A DNA stretch of 64,000 nt from Chryseobacterium soldanellicola (lineage in GTDB: Bacteria > Bacteroidota > Bacteroidia > Flavobacteriales > Weeksellaceae). The DNA lies in contig NZ_FNKL01000001.1 of NCBI RefSeq assembly GCF_900100115.1, positions 124,001 through 188,000 of the forward strand. The letters are read 5' to 3'. Below the pieces are notes generated by a model. It was not told where the DNA came from, ran no database searches, and saw nothing but the letters and a program-made list of their open reading frames with translations. A program made the translations under genes and the position numbers. Shown here one piece after another: positions 36,260 to 45,167 of the stretch; positions within the stretch are counted from its first letter, which is position 1, and the number at the start of each line of letters is the position of its first letter.

Positions 36260-37498
36260 TTAAAACTTTCCGATGTCTTCTCTGTAGAAGCCGTAATCGA
36301 AATGTACATGACTTGCATCTTCATAAACTTTTTTGCGGGCGTCGTCGTAAGTTGCTCCGGTAGCTACGATGTTTAATACTCTACCACCGTTAGAAACTAC
36401 TTTATCACCTTTTCTGACTGCACCGGCATATAGAAGTTTGCTGTGTTTCATTTTATCTTCGCCAACGATTTCAAAACCTGTCTCAATGTTTCTTGGATAA
36501 CCTCCCGAGCACATCACAAGGCAAACCGCTTTTTCGTCTTTAAATTTAAGCTCGATGTCTTTTCCTTCCATACAGTCGTTGATCACGTCTAACAGATTGT
36601 TTTCCATTAAAGCCATCAATACCTGAGTTTCAGGATCTCCGAATCTCATATTGTATTCAAGAAGGTAAGCTCCGTTTTTGGTAACCATTAATCCGAAGAA
36701 AATGATGCCTTTAAAGCTGAAACCTTCCCCTTTAAGACCTGCAACGGTTGGCTGTAAAATATTTTTCTCGAAATCTGCATAATGTTCCGGAGTAAATTCA
36801 GGGCTTGGAGCCACTGAACCCATCCCCCCTGTATTGGGTCCCGTATCACCGTTTCCTGCTTTTTTGTAATCTTTAGCAGCAATACATGGGAATAGCTTTT
36901 CACCGTTTGAGAAAGCGATGATAGAAGCCTCAAAACCTTCTAAATATTCTTCGATAACTAAACGAATTCCGGCATCACCATAAATTCTACGAATCATGAA
37001 ATCGTGGATCGTGGCTTCAGCCTCTTCTAAAGTATCGCAGATGACAACTCCTTTTCCACCAGCCAAACCGCTGGCTTTCACTACCAAAGGAAATTCCTGG
37101 GTCTGCACATATGCTTTAGCTTCATTATATGAATCAAATACTACAGCTTTTGCTGTTTTGATATCATAGGTCTGCATAAATTTCTTAGAGAAAGCCTTAC
37201 TTCCTTCTAAGCTTGCTACTTTTTGAGTTGGACCAAATACTTTAAGATCATGCTTCTTAAATTCATCCTTCAGACCAGCTACAAGCGGTGCTTCCGGACC
37301 CACGATCGTAAGATCTACTTTTTCCTTAATGGCAAAATCTCTAAGTTCTTTAATCTCTGATAAATGAACATTTTTTCCTATTACATCAGTGGTAGCGTTT
37401 CCGTTGGCAAAAAACATTTTAGTAACTCTGGAGTCATTCTGAAGCTTTGCTGCCAGAGCAGATTCTCTTCCACCTTCACCTATGATTAATATTCTCAT
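36260..37498 (-). CDS. purD: phosphoribosylamine-glycine ligase
   Basis: 412 residues. ATP-grasp enzyme joining glycine to phosphoribosylamine. MRILIIGEGGRESALAAKL opening, KASGLAGGKGVVI, GDTGPNTGGMGSVAPSP and YNMRFGDPETQVLM are all in place. Slightly short but complete for the family. 128 bases after purH. Confidence 0.96.
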   Translation of the reverse strand: MRILIIGEGGRESALAAKLQNDSRVTKMFFANGNATTDVIGKNVHLSEIKELRDFAIKEKVDLTIVGPEAPLVAGLKDEFKKHDLKVFGPTQKVASLEGSKAFSKKFMQTYDIKTAKAVVFDSYNEAKAYVQTQEFPLVVKASGLAGGKGVVICDTLEEAEATIHDFMIRRIYGDAGIRLVIEEYLEGFEASIIAFSNGEKLFPCIAAKDYKKAGNGDTGPNTGGMGSVAPSPEFTPEHYADFEKNILQPTVAGLKGEGFSFKGIIFFGLMVTKNGAYLLEYNMRFGDPETQVLMALMENNLLDVINDCMEGKDIELKFKDEKAVCLVMCSGGYPRNIETGFEIVGEDKMKHSKLLYAGAVRKGDKVVSNGGRVLNIVATGATYDDARKKVYEDASHVHFDYGFYREDIGKF

Positions 37499-37626
37499 AC
37501 TTTATTTAATTATCTAGTCTATACTTTACAAATATATAATTTAAAATTAAAAAATTGAAAGATTAAGGAATTAAGAAAACCGCATAACGGCCTCTTAATT
37601 CCTAAATATCTGAATCTCTTATTATT

Positions 37627-39144
37627 TTAATGGAAAAAATGTCTGATTCCAGTAAACATCATCGGAATTTTGTGCTCGTTTGCCGCATCGATGCTGTCCT
37701 GATCTTTTACACTTCCTCCCGGCTGGATGATCGCTGTGATACCTTCCTGAGCGCAGAAATCAACTACATCACGGAAAGGGAAAAATGCGTCAGAAGCTAA
37801 AACCAAATCACCTGAGAATTTTTCTTTTGCTCTTTCAATTGCCTGTTGAGTTGCCCAGATTCTATTCACCTGTCCGCCTCCGATTCCGAAAGCCTGAATT
37901 CCGTTTGAAACAACAATTGCGTTTGATTTAACGTATTTTACCACTCTTTGAGAGAAAAGTAATGCTTTTTTCTGTTCTTCTGTCGGCTGCGTTTCAGTAA
38001 CCACTTTAATATCATCAGAGAAGATACTGTCGTTGTCCTGAACTAAAATTCCGCCGTCAACCTTCACCCAGGTCTGCTTGTCAGAAACAGGGTTAACGAT
38101 TTTTATAATTCTTAAATTTTTCTTTTTTCTTAAAATTTCCAGAGCATCCTCATCAAAATCCGGAGCCATTACGATTTCCAGGAAAGTTTTGTTTAATTCT
38201 TCAGCTGTTGCAGCGTCAACCTTGTAGTTGGTAGCAACAATTCCGCCAAAGATGGATACAGGATCACATTCGAAAGTTTTCTGATAGGTTTCCAATGCTG
38301 AAGTTCCGATTGCAACGCCACAAGGGGTAGAGTGTTTTACAGCACAACAAGCCATTTCTTCTTTGAATTCGTTTACTACTTTCCAGCAAAGATCCATATC
38401 ACGAAGGTTATTGAAAGACAATTCTTTACCTCCCAATTGCTCGAAATCTTTCATCGCTCCGTTCTCGAAAGTCGAAACATAATACGCTGCTGTCTGATGA
38501 GGGTTTTCACCGTATCTTAAATCAGCAACTTTTTTATAAGATGCATTTAAATAAGTAGGATAATCTTCTTCTAAAAGCATTCTCGAAATAGCCGCATCAT
38601 AAGCAGAAGTAAGGTTAAATACTTTTCCTGCCAGCTTTTTACGTGTTTCAATGTACGTGTCACCGTTTTGCTCCATTTCGATTTTTACGGTTGCATAATC
38701 TTCAACATCAGTAATTACGGTTACAGAATCAAAATTCTTAGCCGCCGAACGAAGCATTGAAGGACCTCCGATATCGATGAATTCCACCTTTTCATGAAGA
38801 GAAATGTTTTTGTTAACATTTTCAAAGAAAGGATAAAGATTTACGATCACCATGTCGATCAAATCAATTCCGTGCTCCTGAACCGTTTTCATGTGCTCTT
38901 CGTTGGAACGAACCGCCAACAATCCGCCGTGAACTTTCGGATGCAGTGTTTTCACTCTGCCATCCAACATTTCAGGAAAATTGGTAACCTCATCAATCTG
39001 AATTGGATTTAAACCAGCGTCATTCAAATGTTTAAACGTCCCTCCCGTAGAAATTAATTCATAGTTCTGGGCTTCTAAAAACTGTGCAAATTCGATTAAT
39101 CCGCTTTTGTCAGAAACACTGATTAAAACTCTCTTTTTACTCAT
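37627..39144 (-). CDS. purH: bifunctional AICAR formyltransferase / IMP cyclohydrolase
   Basis: 505 residues from the ATG at 39144 ([16 protein letters not shown]), the usual family start and length; the longer frame to 39165 overlaps a hairpin repeat and is rejected. N-terminal cyclohydrolase domain ([25 protein letters not shown]) and C-terminal formyltransferase domain ([28 protein letters not shown]). Makes IMP, the last two steps of the pathway. Confidence 0.95.
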   Translation of the reverse strand: MSKKRVLISVSDKSGLIEFAQFLEAQNYELISTGGTFKHLNDAGLNPIQIDEVTNFPEMLDGRVKTLHPKVHGGLLAVRSNEEHMKTVQEHGIDLIDMVIVNLYPFFENVNKNISLHEKVEFIDIGGPSMLRSAAKNFDSVTVITDVEDYATVKIEMEQNGDTYIETRKKLAGKVFNLTSAYDAAISRMLLEEDYPTYLNASYKKVADLRYGENPHQTAAYYVSTFENGAMKDFEQLGGKELSFNNLRDMDLCWKVVNEFKEEMACCAVKHSTPCGVAIGTSALETYQKTFECDPVSIFGGIVATNYKVDAATAEELNKTFLEIVMAPDFDEDALEILRKKKNLRIIKIVNPVSDKQTWVKVDGGILVQDNDSIFSDDIKVVTETQPTEEQKKALLFSQRVVKYVKSNAIVVSNGIQAFGIGGGQVNRIWATQQAIERAKEKFSGDLVLASDAFFPFRDVVDFCAQEGITAIIQPGGSVKDQDSIDAANEHKIPMMFTGIRHFFH

Positions 39145-39163
39145 TTTACTTTCGATTTTTTTC

Positions 39164-39258
39164 ATAGGATCTTCTCCTATGCTTGTTTAAATCGTTCTTA
39201 CTCTACAATCTGATAGGATTTTCATCCTATTCTGATTTAAATCGTCCCTTCGGGACTC
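39164..39258. repeat. imperfect tandem hairpin units before purH
   Basis: Two copies about 50 bases apart of a unit made of an ATAGGA/TCCTAT stem followed by (T/A)TTTAAATCG: stems at 39164-39180 and 39213-39230, then the GTCCC/GGGAC stem at 39242-39258 shared with 974-990. They lie in the purH leader region. Confidence 0.6.
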
Positions 39259-39516
39259 TTTTTAGCACAAGAACTTTTACTTCAATTTTTACTTTTTACA
39301 GCTATTCCAAACTGTAAACCGGGTCTTTCACTTCCGGTTTTACTTTATTTTACTTAGATTTTTCTTTTTTATCGAAATATTTCAAAATCTAAATGTGTCT
39401 TTTCTTAATTTTTAAAGAGATGCTTCGACAAGCTCAGCATGACATCTCTAATATTAATCGTCATTTTGTAGCGTTGTCAGGCTGAGCTTGTCGAAGCCTT
39501 TAACACCTTATTATTA
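39166..39516. other. 351-base purN-purH gap
   Basis: Contains the hairpin units above, one more weak stem (CCGG(G)..CCGG near 39320-39345) and repeat A copy 3. No ORF, and I could not recognise a purine riboswitch core in it. Confidence 0.6.
39419..39500. repeat. dispersed palindromic repeat, family A, copy 3
   Basis: Arms around TTCGACAAGCTCAGCATGAC and GCTGAGCTTGTCGAAGCC, with a shortened centre that keeps the CTAATATTAA and TGTAGCGTTGTC-like blocks of copies 1 and 2. Confidence 0.8.
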
Positions 39517-40080
39517 TTAGTTTCCTAATACTTTATTGATTGCTTTCGGGAAAATTTCGTATTCAATTAAATGAACTTTTTCCGCAACGCTTTCGGGAGT
39601 ATCGTTTTCCGTAACTTCAAATGATTTCTGAAGAATAGCTTCTCCTTCATCGATTCCTGAGGTTACAAAATGTACGGTTGCTCCACTTTCTTTTTCTTTA
39701 GCTTCAATAACGGCATTGTGAACATGGTGTCCCCACATTCCTTTTCCTCCAAATTTTGGAAGCAAGGCCGGATGGATATTGATGATTTTACCTTTCCAGT
39801 TTTCACAAAATTCAGGTTTGAGGATTGATAAAAATCCTGCCAATACGATTAAATCTGTATTTTCTGGGATGATTTTACTCAATTCGCTGCTGAAATTTTT
39901 TCCTCTCGGAATCAGAACGTTGTCTATGTTATGATTTTTTGCTCTTTCCAGTCCGTAACATTCTCTGTCAGCCACCACCAAAGATACTTTTGCATTCTGG
40001 ATTTCTCCGCTATCAATGGTATCGATGATTCTCTGAAGATTGGTTCCCGAACCGGATACTAAAATGACTATATTTTTCAT
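39517..40080 (-). CDS. purN: phosphoribosylglycinamide formyltransferase
   Basis: 187 residues. Transfers formyl from 10-formyl-THF to GAR. ILVSGSGTNLQRIID opening, catalytic Asn-His block NIHPALLPKFGGKGMWG, and GATVHFVTSGIDEGEA with the active-site Asp. Preceded by a hairpin (40093-40125) and a family-B repeat in the purM gap. Confidence 0.95.
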   Translation of the reverse strand: MKNIVILVSGSGTNLQRIIDTIDSGEIQNAKVSLVVADRECYGLERAKNHNIDNVLIPRGKNFSSELSKIIPENTDLIVLAGFLSILKPEFCENWKGKIINIHPALLPKFGGKGMWGHHVHNAVIEAKEKESGATVHFVTSGIDEGEAILQKSFEVTENDTPESVAEKVHLIEYEIFPKAINKVLGN

Positions 40081-40092
40081 TTTTATTTTGTG

Positions 40093-40125
40093 AGCCTTGT
40101 TAAGGTTTAAAACCTTGACAAGGCT
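40093..40125. repeat. 33-base hairpin in the purN leader
   Basis: AGCCTTGT-AAGGTTT pairs with AAACCTT-ACAAGGCT, interrupted by one mismatched pair, with a one-base loop; ends 12 bases upstream of the purN ATG. Near-perfect but without a T tract, so not a classic terminator. Confidence 0.5.
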
Positions 40126-40140
40126 TTGACTGTTATTTTA

Positions 40141-40238
40141 CTAGCCCCGATTGCAGCGGCATCCTTTTTTGTTGCGGCCGGAGCGAAGCGGAGGCCGTAA
40201 TAAAAAAGATATAGCGGAAAGCGGGATTAAGCTCCTAA
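40141..40238. repeat. dispersed repeat family B, copy 1
   Basis: Begins CTAGCCCCGATTGCAGC and ends AGCGGAAAGCGGG...AGCTCCTAAA; the same outer ends bracket a different stem at 62971-63083. The central part (~40161-40210) folds as an imperfect stem of ~18 bp that on the plus strand has G-U pairs and one mismatch. The end of the element overlaps the purM stop codon. Confidence 0.75.
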
Positions 40239-41227
40239 AATTTTAAATCTATTTTTTCGCTTCCTTCTGTAATTTCTCCGATCTCGTAAGCATCGTCGAG
40301 AAGATGCAATACTTTTTCTGCGTGTTCTGCATCCACTACAACGATCATTCCGACACCCATGTTGAATGTTCCGAACATCTCTTCACGAGCGACGCCACCT
40401 CTTTTTTCCAATTCCAGCATAATGCTTGGAATCTTGATTTTTGAAGCGTTGATTGAAGCACAAAGTCCGTCACCGATAATTCTTGGAATGTTTTCGTACA
40501 AACCACCGCCCGTAATGTGAGCGATCCCGGCAACCTGCACTTCTTCAATCACTTTGTGAATATCTTTATAATATAATCTGGTCGGAACTAAAAGTGTTTC
40601 GTATAAAGGTTTTCCTTCAAATTCTTCTTCAAAATTAGGGAATACTTTTCTTACCAAAGAAAATCCGTTTGAATGGAACCCTGAGCTTGGCAACGCAATA
40701 ATTTTGTTACCCGGTTTGATCTTTGAACCGTCGATAATCTGGTCTTTTTCAACAATTCCTACGCAGAATCCTGCAACATCATAATCTCCAGGCTGATACA
40801 TTCCCGGCATTTCAGCAGTTTCGCCACCAATCAATGCACAGTTGTTGTCTTTACAAGCTGCTACCATTCCTAAAACGATTTCTGCAGCAATTTCAGAATC
40901 TAATTTTCCGCAAGCCAGATAATCTAAAAAGAACAATGGTTTTGCACCGTGACAAAGAATGTCATTCGCACACATCGCAAAACAATCTACCCCGATAGAA
41001 TCATATTTTTTGGAGTCTAAAGCTACTTTAAGCTTCGTCCCCACACCATCGGTTCCTGAAACCAAAACAGGATTTTTGTATCCTCCGATCTCATAGAACG
41101 CTCCAAAACTTCCCAAATGATTCAATACATTGGAATTGTGAGTTTCCCCAACCGCTTTTTTGATCTTGTCAACGGTTTTGTATCCTTCTTCTTTGTCTAC
41201 TCCTGCAGATTTGTAAGTGTTGCTCAT
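40235..41227 (-). CDS. purM: phosphoribosylformylglycinamidine cyclo-ligase
   Basis: 330 residues. AIR synthetase; SGTDGVGTKLKVALD, GGETAEMPGMYQPGDYD and AHITGGGLYENIPRI are family hallmarks. First of the purine genes on this strand. The long leader (41228-41340) follows a small transcription unit with its own terminator and contains AT-rich direct repeats (ATGCTAG and TAGATTTTAGA, each twice). Confidence 0.95.
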   Translation of the reverse strand: MSNTYKSAGVDKEEGYKTVDKIKKAVGETHNSNVLNHLGSFGAFYEIGGYKNPVLVSGTDGVGTKLKVALDSKKYDSIGVDCFAMCANDILCHGAKPLFFLDYLACGKLDSEIAAEIVLGMVAACKDNNCALIGGETAEMPGMYQPGDYDVAGFCVGIVEKDQIIDGSKIKPGNKIIALPSSGFHSNGFSLVRKVFPNFEEEFEGKPLYETLLVPTRLYYKDIHKVIEEVQVAGIAHITGGGLYENIPRIIGDGLCASINASKIKIPSIMLELEKRGGVAREEMFGTFNMGVGMIVVVDAEHAEKVLHLLDDAYEIGEITEGSEKIDLKF

Positions 41228-41349
41228 GTTTTATTTAGATTTTAGATGCTAGGATGCTAGATTTTAGACTTACGGTCTTGGATCTGACATCTGATGTCTA
41301 TTTGTCTTTATTTATATACTTTTATATATCAATTTTAGAAAATAAAAAA

Positions 41350-41374
41350 GCCGACAATCTTGGTAGATTATCGG
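41350..41374 (-). terminator. rho-independent terminator upstream of purM
   Basis: Read on the minus strand: an 11-bp stem with a single U-G pair, loop ACCA, then TTTTTTATTTT. On the plus strand the wobble becomes a mismatch, so the minus strand is the functional one. It ends the small transcript starting near 41466 and may also stop read-through from the flavin reductase gene. Confidence 0.85.
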
Positions 41375-41382
41375 CCAGTATT

Positions 41383-41457
41383 TTATCTGAGAATTTCAGA
41401 GCCCACAGTTTTTCCTTTTATGGAGAAACATTCTTTGAAAGTGGACTGAATTTTCAT
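41383..41457 (-). CDS. 24-residue small ORF between a strong promoter and a terminator
   Basis: Encodes a 24-residue basic peptide: MKIQSTFKECFS is followed by IKGKTVGSEILR. It begins about 9 bases after the predicted transcription start and stops 9 bases before the terminator stem, so it nearly fills a ~120-base transcript. It could be a small protein, a leader peptide for purM or a small RNA that happens to be open. No family recognised. Confidence 0.45.
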   Translation of the reverse strand: MKIQSTFKECFSIKGKTVGSEILR

Positions 41458-41471
41458 CTTTTTTCTTTTTG

Positions 41472-41502
41472 CAAAGATATTAATTTTATATTAATATTCA
41501 AA
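41472..41502 (-). promoter_or_regulatory. full Bacteroidota promoter (TTTG-N19-TATCTTTG)
   Basis: -33 TTTG (41499-41502) and -7 TATCTTTG (41472-41479) separated by 19 bases, a textbook match to the Bacteroidota consensus. It overlaps the end of the flavin reductase gene and drives the small transcript described above. Confidence 0.7.
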
Positions 41503-41503
41503 T

Positions 41504-42055
41504 CTATTTTTCAAGGATAGATTCAATAGCCGAAATTTTTTGAATTTTTTCTCTTAACTCGCTGTCTTTCTCTTCATTGGAAATCTTCTGATTAGCTTTA
41601 TCAAAATTATCATTGAAGAAAGGAAGTGTAAAAGTATCAATGATATTTCCTCCGTGCAAAGGAAATCTTTTTTCTGCGGCTTCTAAAACACCTAATCCAC
41701 CTCTCGCGCCCGGTGCTGTGGCCATCAATAGCATAGGAACTTCATTCCAAACTGCTCTGGGCTTTATTCTTGACGTCCAGTCGAACACATTTTTAAATGC
41801 TGCGGAATACGTTCCGTTATGCTCTGAAAGGGCAACCAAAAGAACATCTGCGTTGTCAATTTTTGAGGCAAAATCCTGTGCCTGCTGCGGAATTCCGCTT
41901 TCCACTTCTCTCTGATGCTTATAAATCGGCATTTCAAAATCATTCATATCAACGATTTCCACTTCTGCATTTTCGAATAATGTTGTGGCATATGTTACGA
42001 GCTGTTTATTAATTGATGCATCAGAATTACTTCCTGCTACGGCTAAAATTTTCAT
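41504..42055 (-). CDS. NAD(P)H-dependent FMN reductase / quinone reductase
   Basis: 183 residues, flavodoxin-like fold. FMN-binding VAGSNSDASINKQL, LVALSEHNGTYSAAFKNVFDW and ATAPGARGGLGVLEAA are typical of NADPH-dependent FMN reductase family proteins (ChrR/YieF/azoreductase-like). Cytosolic; reduces flavin, quinones or other acceptors. It stands beside a pirin gene on the same strand, but 181 bases separate them. Confidence 0.85.
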   Translation of the reverse strand: MKILAVAGSNSDASINKQLVTYATTLFENAEVEIVDMNDFEMPIYKHQREVESGIPQQAQDFASKIDNADVLLVALSEHNGTYSAAFKNVFDWTSRIKPRAVWNEVPMLLMATAPGARGGLGVLEAAEKRFPLHGGNIIDTFTLPFFNDNFDKANQKISNEEKDSELREKIQKISAIESILEK

Positions 42056-42236
42056 TGTATTTTATCTGTTTAAGTATTGTTGTTTTGTTTTTCTTAATTT
42101 TGACGCAAAGGTCGTGAAGATTTTTATAATTTTATAATTATTATTTTTTAATCACAAAAGTCAGAAAAGATTTTAACACATTAGTTATTTTTAATTTCCT
42201 AATTAAAAGCTTTTGTGACTTTTGCAGAAAAATTAT

Positions 42237-42965
42237 TTATCTTAAATAAGAAGGCAATTCCATCGGGACTTCCATTAAAAGGATTTCTGTGTCTTCAACA
42301 GCTTCTATATTAAAGCTTTGAGTATCCCAAATTCCTAATCCGTCTCTTTCATTTAAAATTCTGTCACCCACTTTTGCGCTTCCTTTTAATACAAAAGCAT
42401 AAACGCCGTTTCCTTTTTTGTTAAGGGTGTAATTTTTACCGTTTCCTTTCGTAAAATTGGCCAAATTAAACCATGCATCCTGATGAATCCAAACGCCGTC
42501 ATCATTTTTATTTGGTGATAAAATCTGCTGAAATCCGTTGATCTTTTCACCTTCTTTGATGCTTTTCTGATCGTATCTCGGTTCAACATTCTCTTCTTTC
42601 GGGAAAACCCAGATCTGTAAGAATTTTACAGCTTCATCTTTATTTTTGTTGTACTCGCTGTGCATTACACCCGTTCCGGCGCTCATCACCTGAATTTCTC
42701 CTTTTTTGATCACGGCAGTCGTTCCCATCGAATCTTTATGCTCCAAATCGCCTTCCAAAGGAATGGAAATGATTTCCATATTTTTGTGCGGATGTGTTCC
42801 GAAGCCCATTCCCTGAGAAACGGTGTCGTCATTCAAAACCCTCAACACTCCGAAATGCGTTCTTTCCTGATTCTGATAATTTGCAAAACTGAATGTATGG
42901 TAACTGTTTAACCAACCGTGATTGGCGTGCCCTCTTGTATCTGCTTTATGATAAACTGTTTTCAT
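42237..42965 (-). CDS. pirin-family bicupin protein
   Basis: 242 residues. Pirin N-domain with the metal ligands visible in GTHPHKNMEIIS (two His) and GTGVMHSEYNKN (His, Glu). Starts TVYHKADTRGHANHGWLNSYHTFSF, as in YhhW-type quercetinase-like pirins. A redox or flavonoid dioxygenase role is known for relatives; the substrate here is unknown. Confidence 0.9.
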   Translation of the reverse strand: MKTVYHKADTRGHANHGWLNSYHTFSFANYQNQERTHFGVLRVLNDDTVSQGMGFGTHPHKNMEIISIPLEGDLEHKDSMGTTAVIKKGEIQVMSAGTGVMHSEYNKNKDEAVKFLQIWVFPKEENVEPRYDQKSIKEGEKINGFQQILSPNKNDDGVWIHQDAWFNLANFTKGNGKNYTLNKKGNGVYAFVLKGSAKVGDRILNERDGLGIWDTQSFNIEAVEDTEILLMEVPMELPSYLR

Positions 42966-43034
42966 ATTGTTAATTATTTATAGTACAAATTTACGGCTTG
43001 CAGACTGGGAAAATGTTGACGTAGGATAAGAAAG

Positions 43035-43139
43035 GGGTTTAGGGTTTAGGGTTTAGGGTTTAGGGAAAATAGTACTTATATTAAAACTAAATTTTTAATT
43101 TGACTATTATCAAAAATTAATTCCTAAACCCTAAACCCT
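43035..43139. repeat. telomere-like (GGGTTTA) tandem repeat with an inverted partner
   Basis: 43035-43065 holds four GGGTTTA units plus a fifth GGG; 43123-43139 holds the complementary CCTAAACCCTAAACCCT. The G-rich strand has five G3 runs with 4-base loops, enough for a G-quadruplex, and the two parts could pair into a stem. It lies between the pirin start and the MFS gene's stop. Confidence 0.85.
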
Positions 43140-43146
43140 GATTAAA

Positions 43147-44547
43147 TCAAAAATGAACCTGCTGAATTTCCTCTTCAATCTCTTTTGGTGTTTCGTCTTC
43201 TGATTTAATGAAAATCATGGTAAGAACCGCTCCCAATAACATACAAACACCTCCAACGACAACATAATCCATTGCATGATTTCCGAACATATTGCTTACA
43301 ATCGGACCTCCGAAAAGTCCGTTGATGATTTGAGGAATGACAATAAAGAAGTTGAAAATTCCCATATAAACACCCATTTTCTTTTGCGGGATTGAATCAA
43401 TTAACATCGCATAAGGCATCGCTAAGATACTTGCCCAGGCAAAACCTAATCCCACCATTGAAATCCAGAGATTGTTGATATCTTTAATGAAATACATTGA
43501 GATCAAGCCTAATCCACCGCAAGTCAATGCTAATGCGTGAGTTTGTTTTTTACCTATAAATTTCGCAATCGGGGTTAAAGCAAATGCAAAGAAAATGGCG
43601 TATAAATTATACCTTCCAAACAAATGCCCGGTTAAATCCCCTGCTTTATTAAATTCCGCGGAATGTGTATCATCAGGCGAAAGTCCGAAATGATGTGTTG
43701 CCAAAGCACTTGTCGTGAAAACCCACATCGTAAATAATGCAAACCACGAAAAAAACTGTACAATTCCCAGTTTCTTCATCTGAGAAGGTGCATTTTTAAA
43801 GTCTTTAAAAATATCCGAGAATTTCGATTGATCTTTTGCAATTGGTTTTCCGCCTTCAAATGATGCAAATTCTTCAGGTGAATACTCTTTAGTAGTAATA
43901 ATTGTGTATAAAATTGACAAAATCAAAACCGCCGCACCGATGTAAAAAGCATAAATCACATTATCCGCCACAAAACCTTTTGGAGCTTCATTGGAAATGC
44001 CCCATTTTGTTAACCAATTGGGTAATTCAGAACCGATAACTGCGCCGATTCCAATTAAAATGGTCTGAACAGAAAACCCGATCGTTGCCTGATGTTTCGG
44101 CAGCATATCTCCTACCAAAGCCCGAAAAGGCTCCATTGCCACATTAATTGAAGCATCCATCATCGCGAGAAAAATCACCGCCAACAATAAAACATTGGCA
44201 GCCATCATTTGCGTTGCAGAAGCTGCATTCGGAAGCATGACCAAACCGATCGCACATAAAACAGCACCAATTAAAAAGTAAGGTTTTCTTCTACCCAACG
44301 GGCTCCAGGTGTTGTCGCCCATGTGGCCGATAATCGGCTGAACGATCAATCCTGTGATTGGAGCAACCAGCCAAAACCATGATAATTCGTGAACATCTGC
44401 CCCGAAATTGGCCAAAATTCTGCTTGCATTTCCGTTTTGTAAGCCAAAAGCCATCTGAATGCCCAAAAATCCCATGCTCATATTGATGATTTGAGCCATG
44501 GAAAGATTCGGTTTTTTTCTTCCTGAAAGTGAACTGTTTAACTCCAT
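43147..44547 (-). CDS. MFS sugar transporter (maltose/maltodextrin type)
   Basis: 466 residues with ~12 helices. MGFLGIQMAFGLQNGNASRI, GHMGDNTWSPLGRRKPYFLIG and EPFRALVGDMLPKHQ resemble the SLC45/sucrose-maltose transporter branch of the MFS. Its place at the end of the starch locus supports inner-membrane import of maltose or maltodextrins. Its start overlaps the stop of the upstream NTF2-like gene by one base. Confidence 0.85.
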   Translation of the reverse strand: MELNSSLSGRKKPNLSMAQIINMSMGFLGIQMAFGLQNGNASRILANFGADVHELSWFWLVAPITGLIVQPIIGHMGDNTWSPLGRRKPYFLIGAVLCAIGLVMLPNAASATQMMAANVLLLAVIFLAMMDASINVAMEPFRALVGDMLPKHQATIGFSVQTILIGIGAVIGSELPNWLTKWGISNEAPKGFVADNVIYAFYIGAAVLILSILYTIITTKEYSPEEFASFEGGKPIAKDQSKFSDIFKDFKNAPSQMKKLGIVQFFSWFALFTMWVFTTSALATHHFGLSPDDTHSAEFNKAGDLTGHLFGRYNLYAIFFAFALTPIAKFIGKKQTHALALTCGGLGLISMYFIKDINNLWISMVGLGFAWASILAMPYAMLIDSIPQKKMGVYMGIFNFFIVIPQIINGLFGGPIVSNMFGNHAMDYVVVGGVCMLLGAVLTMIFIKSEDETPKEIEEEIQQVHF

Positions 44548-45062
44548 TATTCTGATCTTAATTTTTCAATTAATACATCTTCAATCGGAGCTTTTTCTAC
44601 CACGACTTTATCTACAATCTCGTTGGGAACCGTTACTGAAAGAACATATTGCTTCACTTTCCATTGTCCGTCTATTTTTTCGACCACTCCGGAACCGCGG
44701 CAGATTTTCATTTGTGTGTCCAATAATTCATCGAACCAAGCCAATTTTCCGTCTTTGCTGAAGTAGATATTTCTTTTTAATGAAGTAAAATTCCAGGTTT
44801 TCTTTTTATCAAAATAAGGTTTAGCCCAAACCATAAATGCTTTTTTATCCCAAATTTCAGTCGCATCCGTTCCTATAAATGTAGATTCATCAGCATAATA
44901 ATTAAAATAAGCAGTAAAATCAGCTTTTTCCGCAGCGGCGTTAAAACCGTCGAGCATTTTGCCAATTTCTGTCTTTTCCTTTTCAAATTTTGACTGTGCA
45001 GAGATTGTTGTGAAGCTTAATACAAAGAATATTAAGGCAAAAAATATTGTCGTTTTTTTCAT
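44547..45062 (-). CDS. secreted NTF2-like (SnoaL/DUF4440) protein
   Basis: 171 residues from the ATG at 45062, which starts a good signal peptide (MKKTTIFFALIFFVLSF to SAQ); the longer frame to 45122 adds a non-signal extension and is rejected. Mature part is an NTF2-like cone (IGKMLDGFNAAAEKADFTAY, DATEIWDKKAFMVW, VEKIDGQWKVKQYVLS). Small-ligand binding fold; role in the starch locus unknown, though such genes often accompany amylase genes in flavobacteria. Confidence 0.75.
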   Translation of the reverse strand: MKKTTIFFALIFFVLSFTTISAQSKFEKEKTEIGKMLDGFNAAAEKADFTAYFNYYADESTFIGTDATEIWDKKAFMVWAKPYFDKKKTWNFTSLKRNIYFSKDGKLAWFDELLDTQMKICRGSGVVEKIDGQWKVKQYVLSVTVPNEIVDKVVVEKAPIEDVLIEKLRSE

Positions 45063-45167
45063 ATTAAAATTATCTTGTTGTTTTCTAAACACAAATAGCT
45101 CTAATTTTTTCACGAATGACACTAATAATTGTGAAAATCCGTGTAACTAATTATGCTTTTTAGCGTT

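Noticed and set aside
36115..36324. 69-codon minus-strand ORF overlapping the end of purD
   Set aside because: It runs through the hairpin array and terminator and into purD in another frame; no start context or protein character supports it.
39166..39516. purine riboswitch upstream of purH
   Set aside because: I could not find the conserved purine aptamer core on the minus strand; the stems present are better explained as repeats.
41254..41520. 88-codon plus-strand ORF in the purM leader region
   Set aside because: It lies antisense to the promoter, small ORF and terminator, whose wobble pairing shows the minus strand is used; the translation is low-complexity.
43035..43065. real telomere or eukaryotic contamination suggested by TTTAGGG units
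   Set aside because: Only about four units, flanked by ordinary bacterial genes and matched by an inverted arm; a chromosome end is not plausible.
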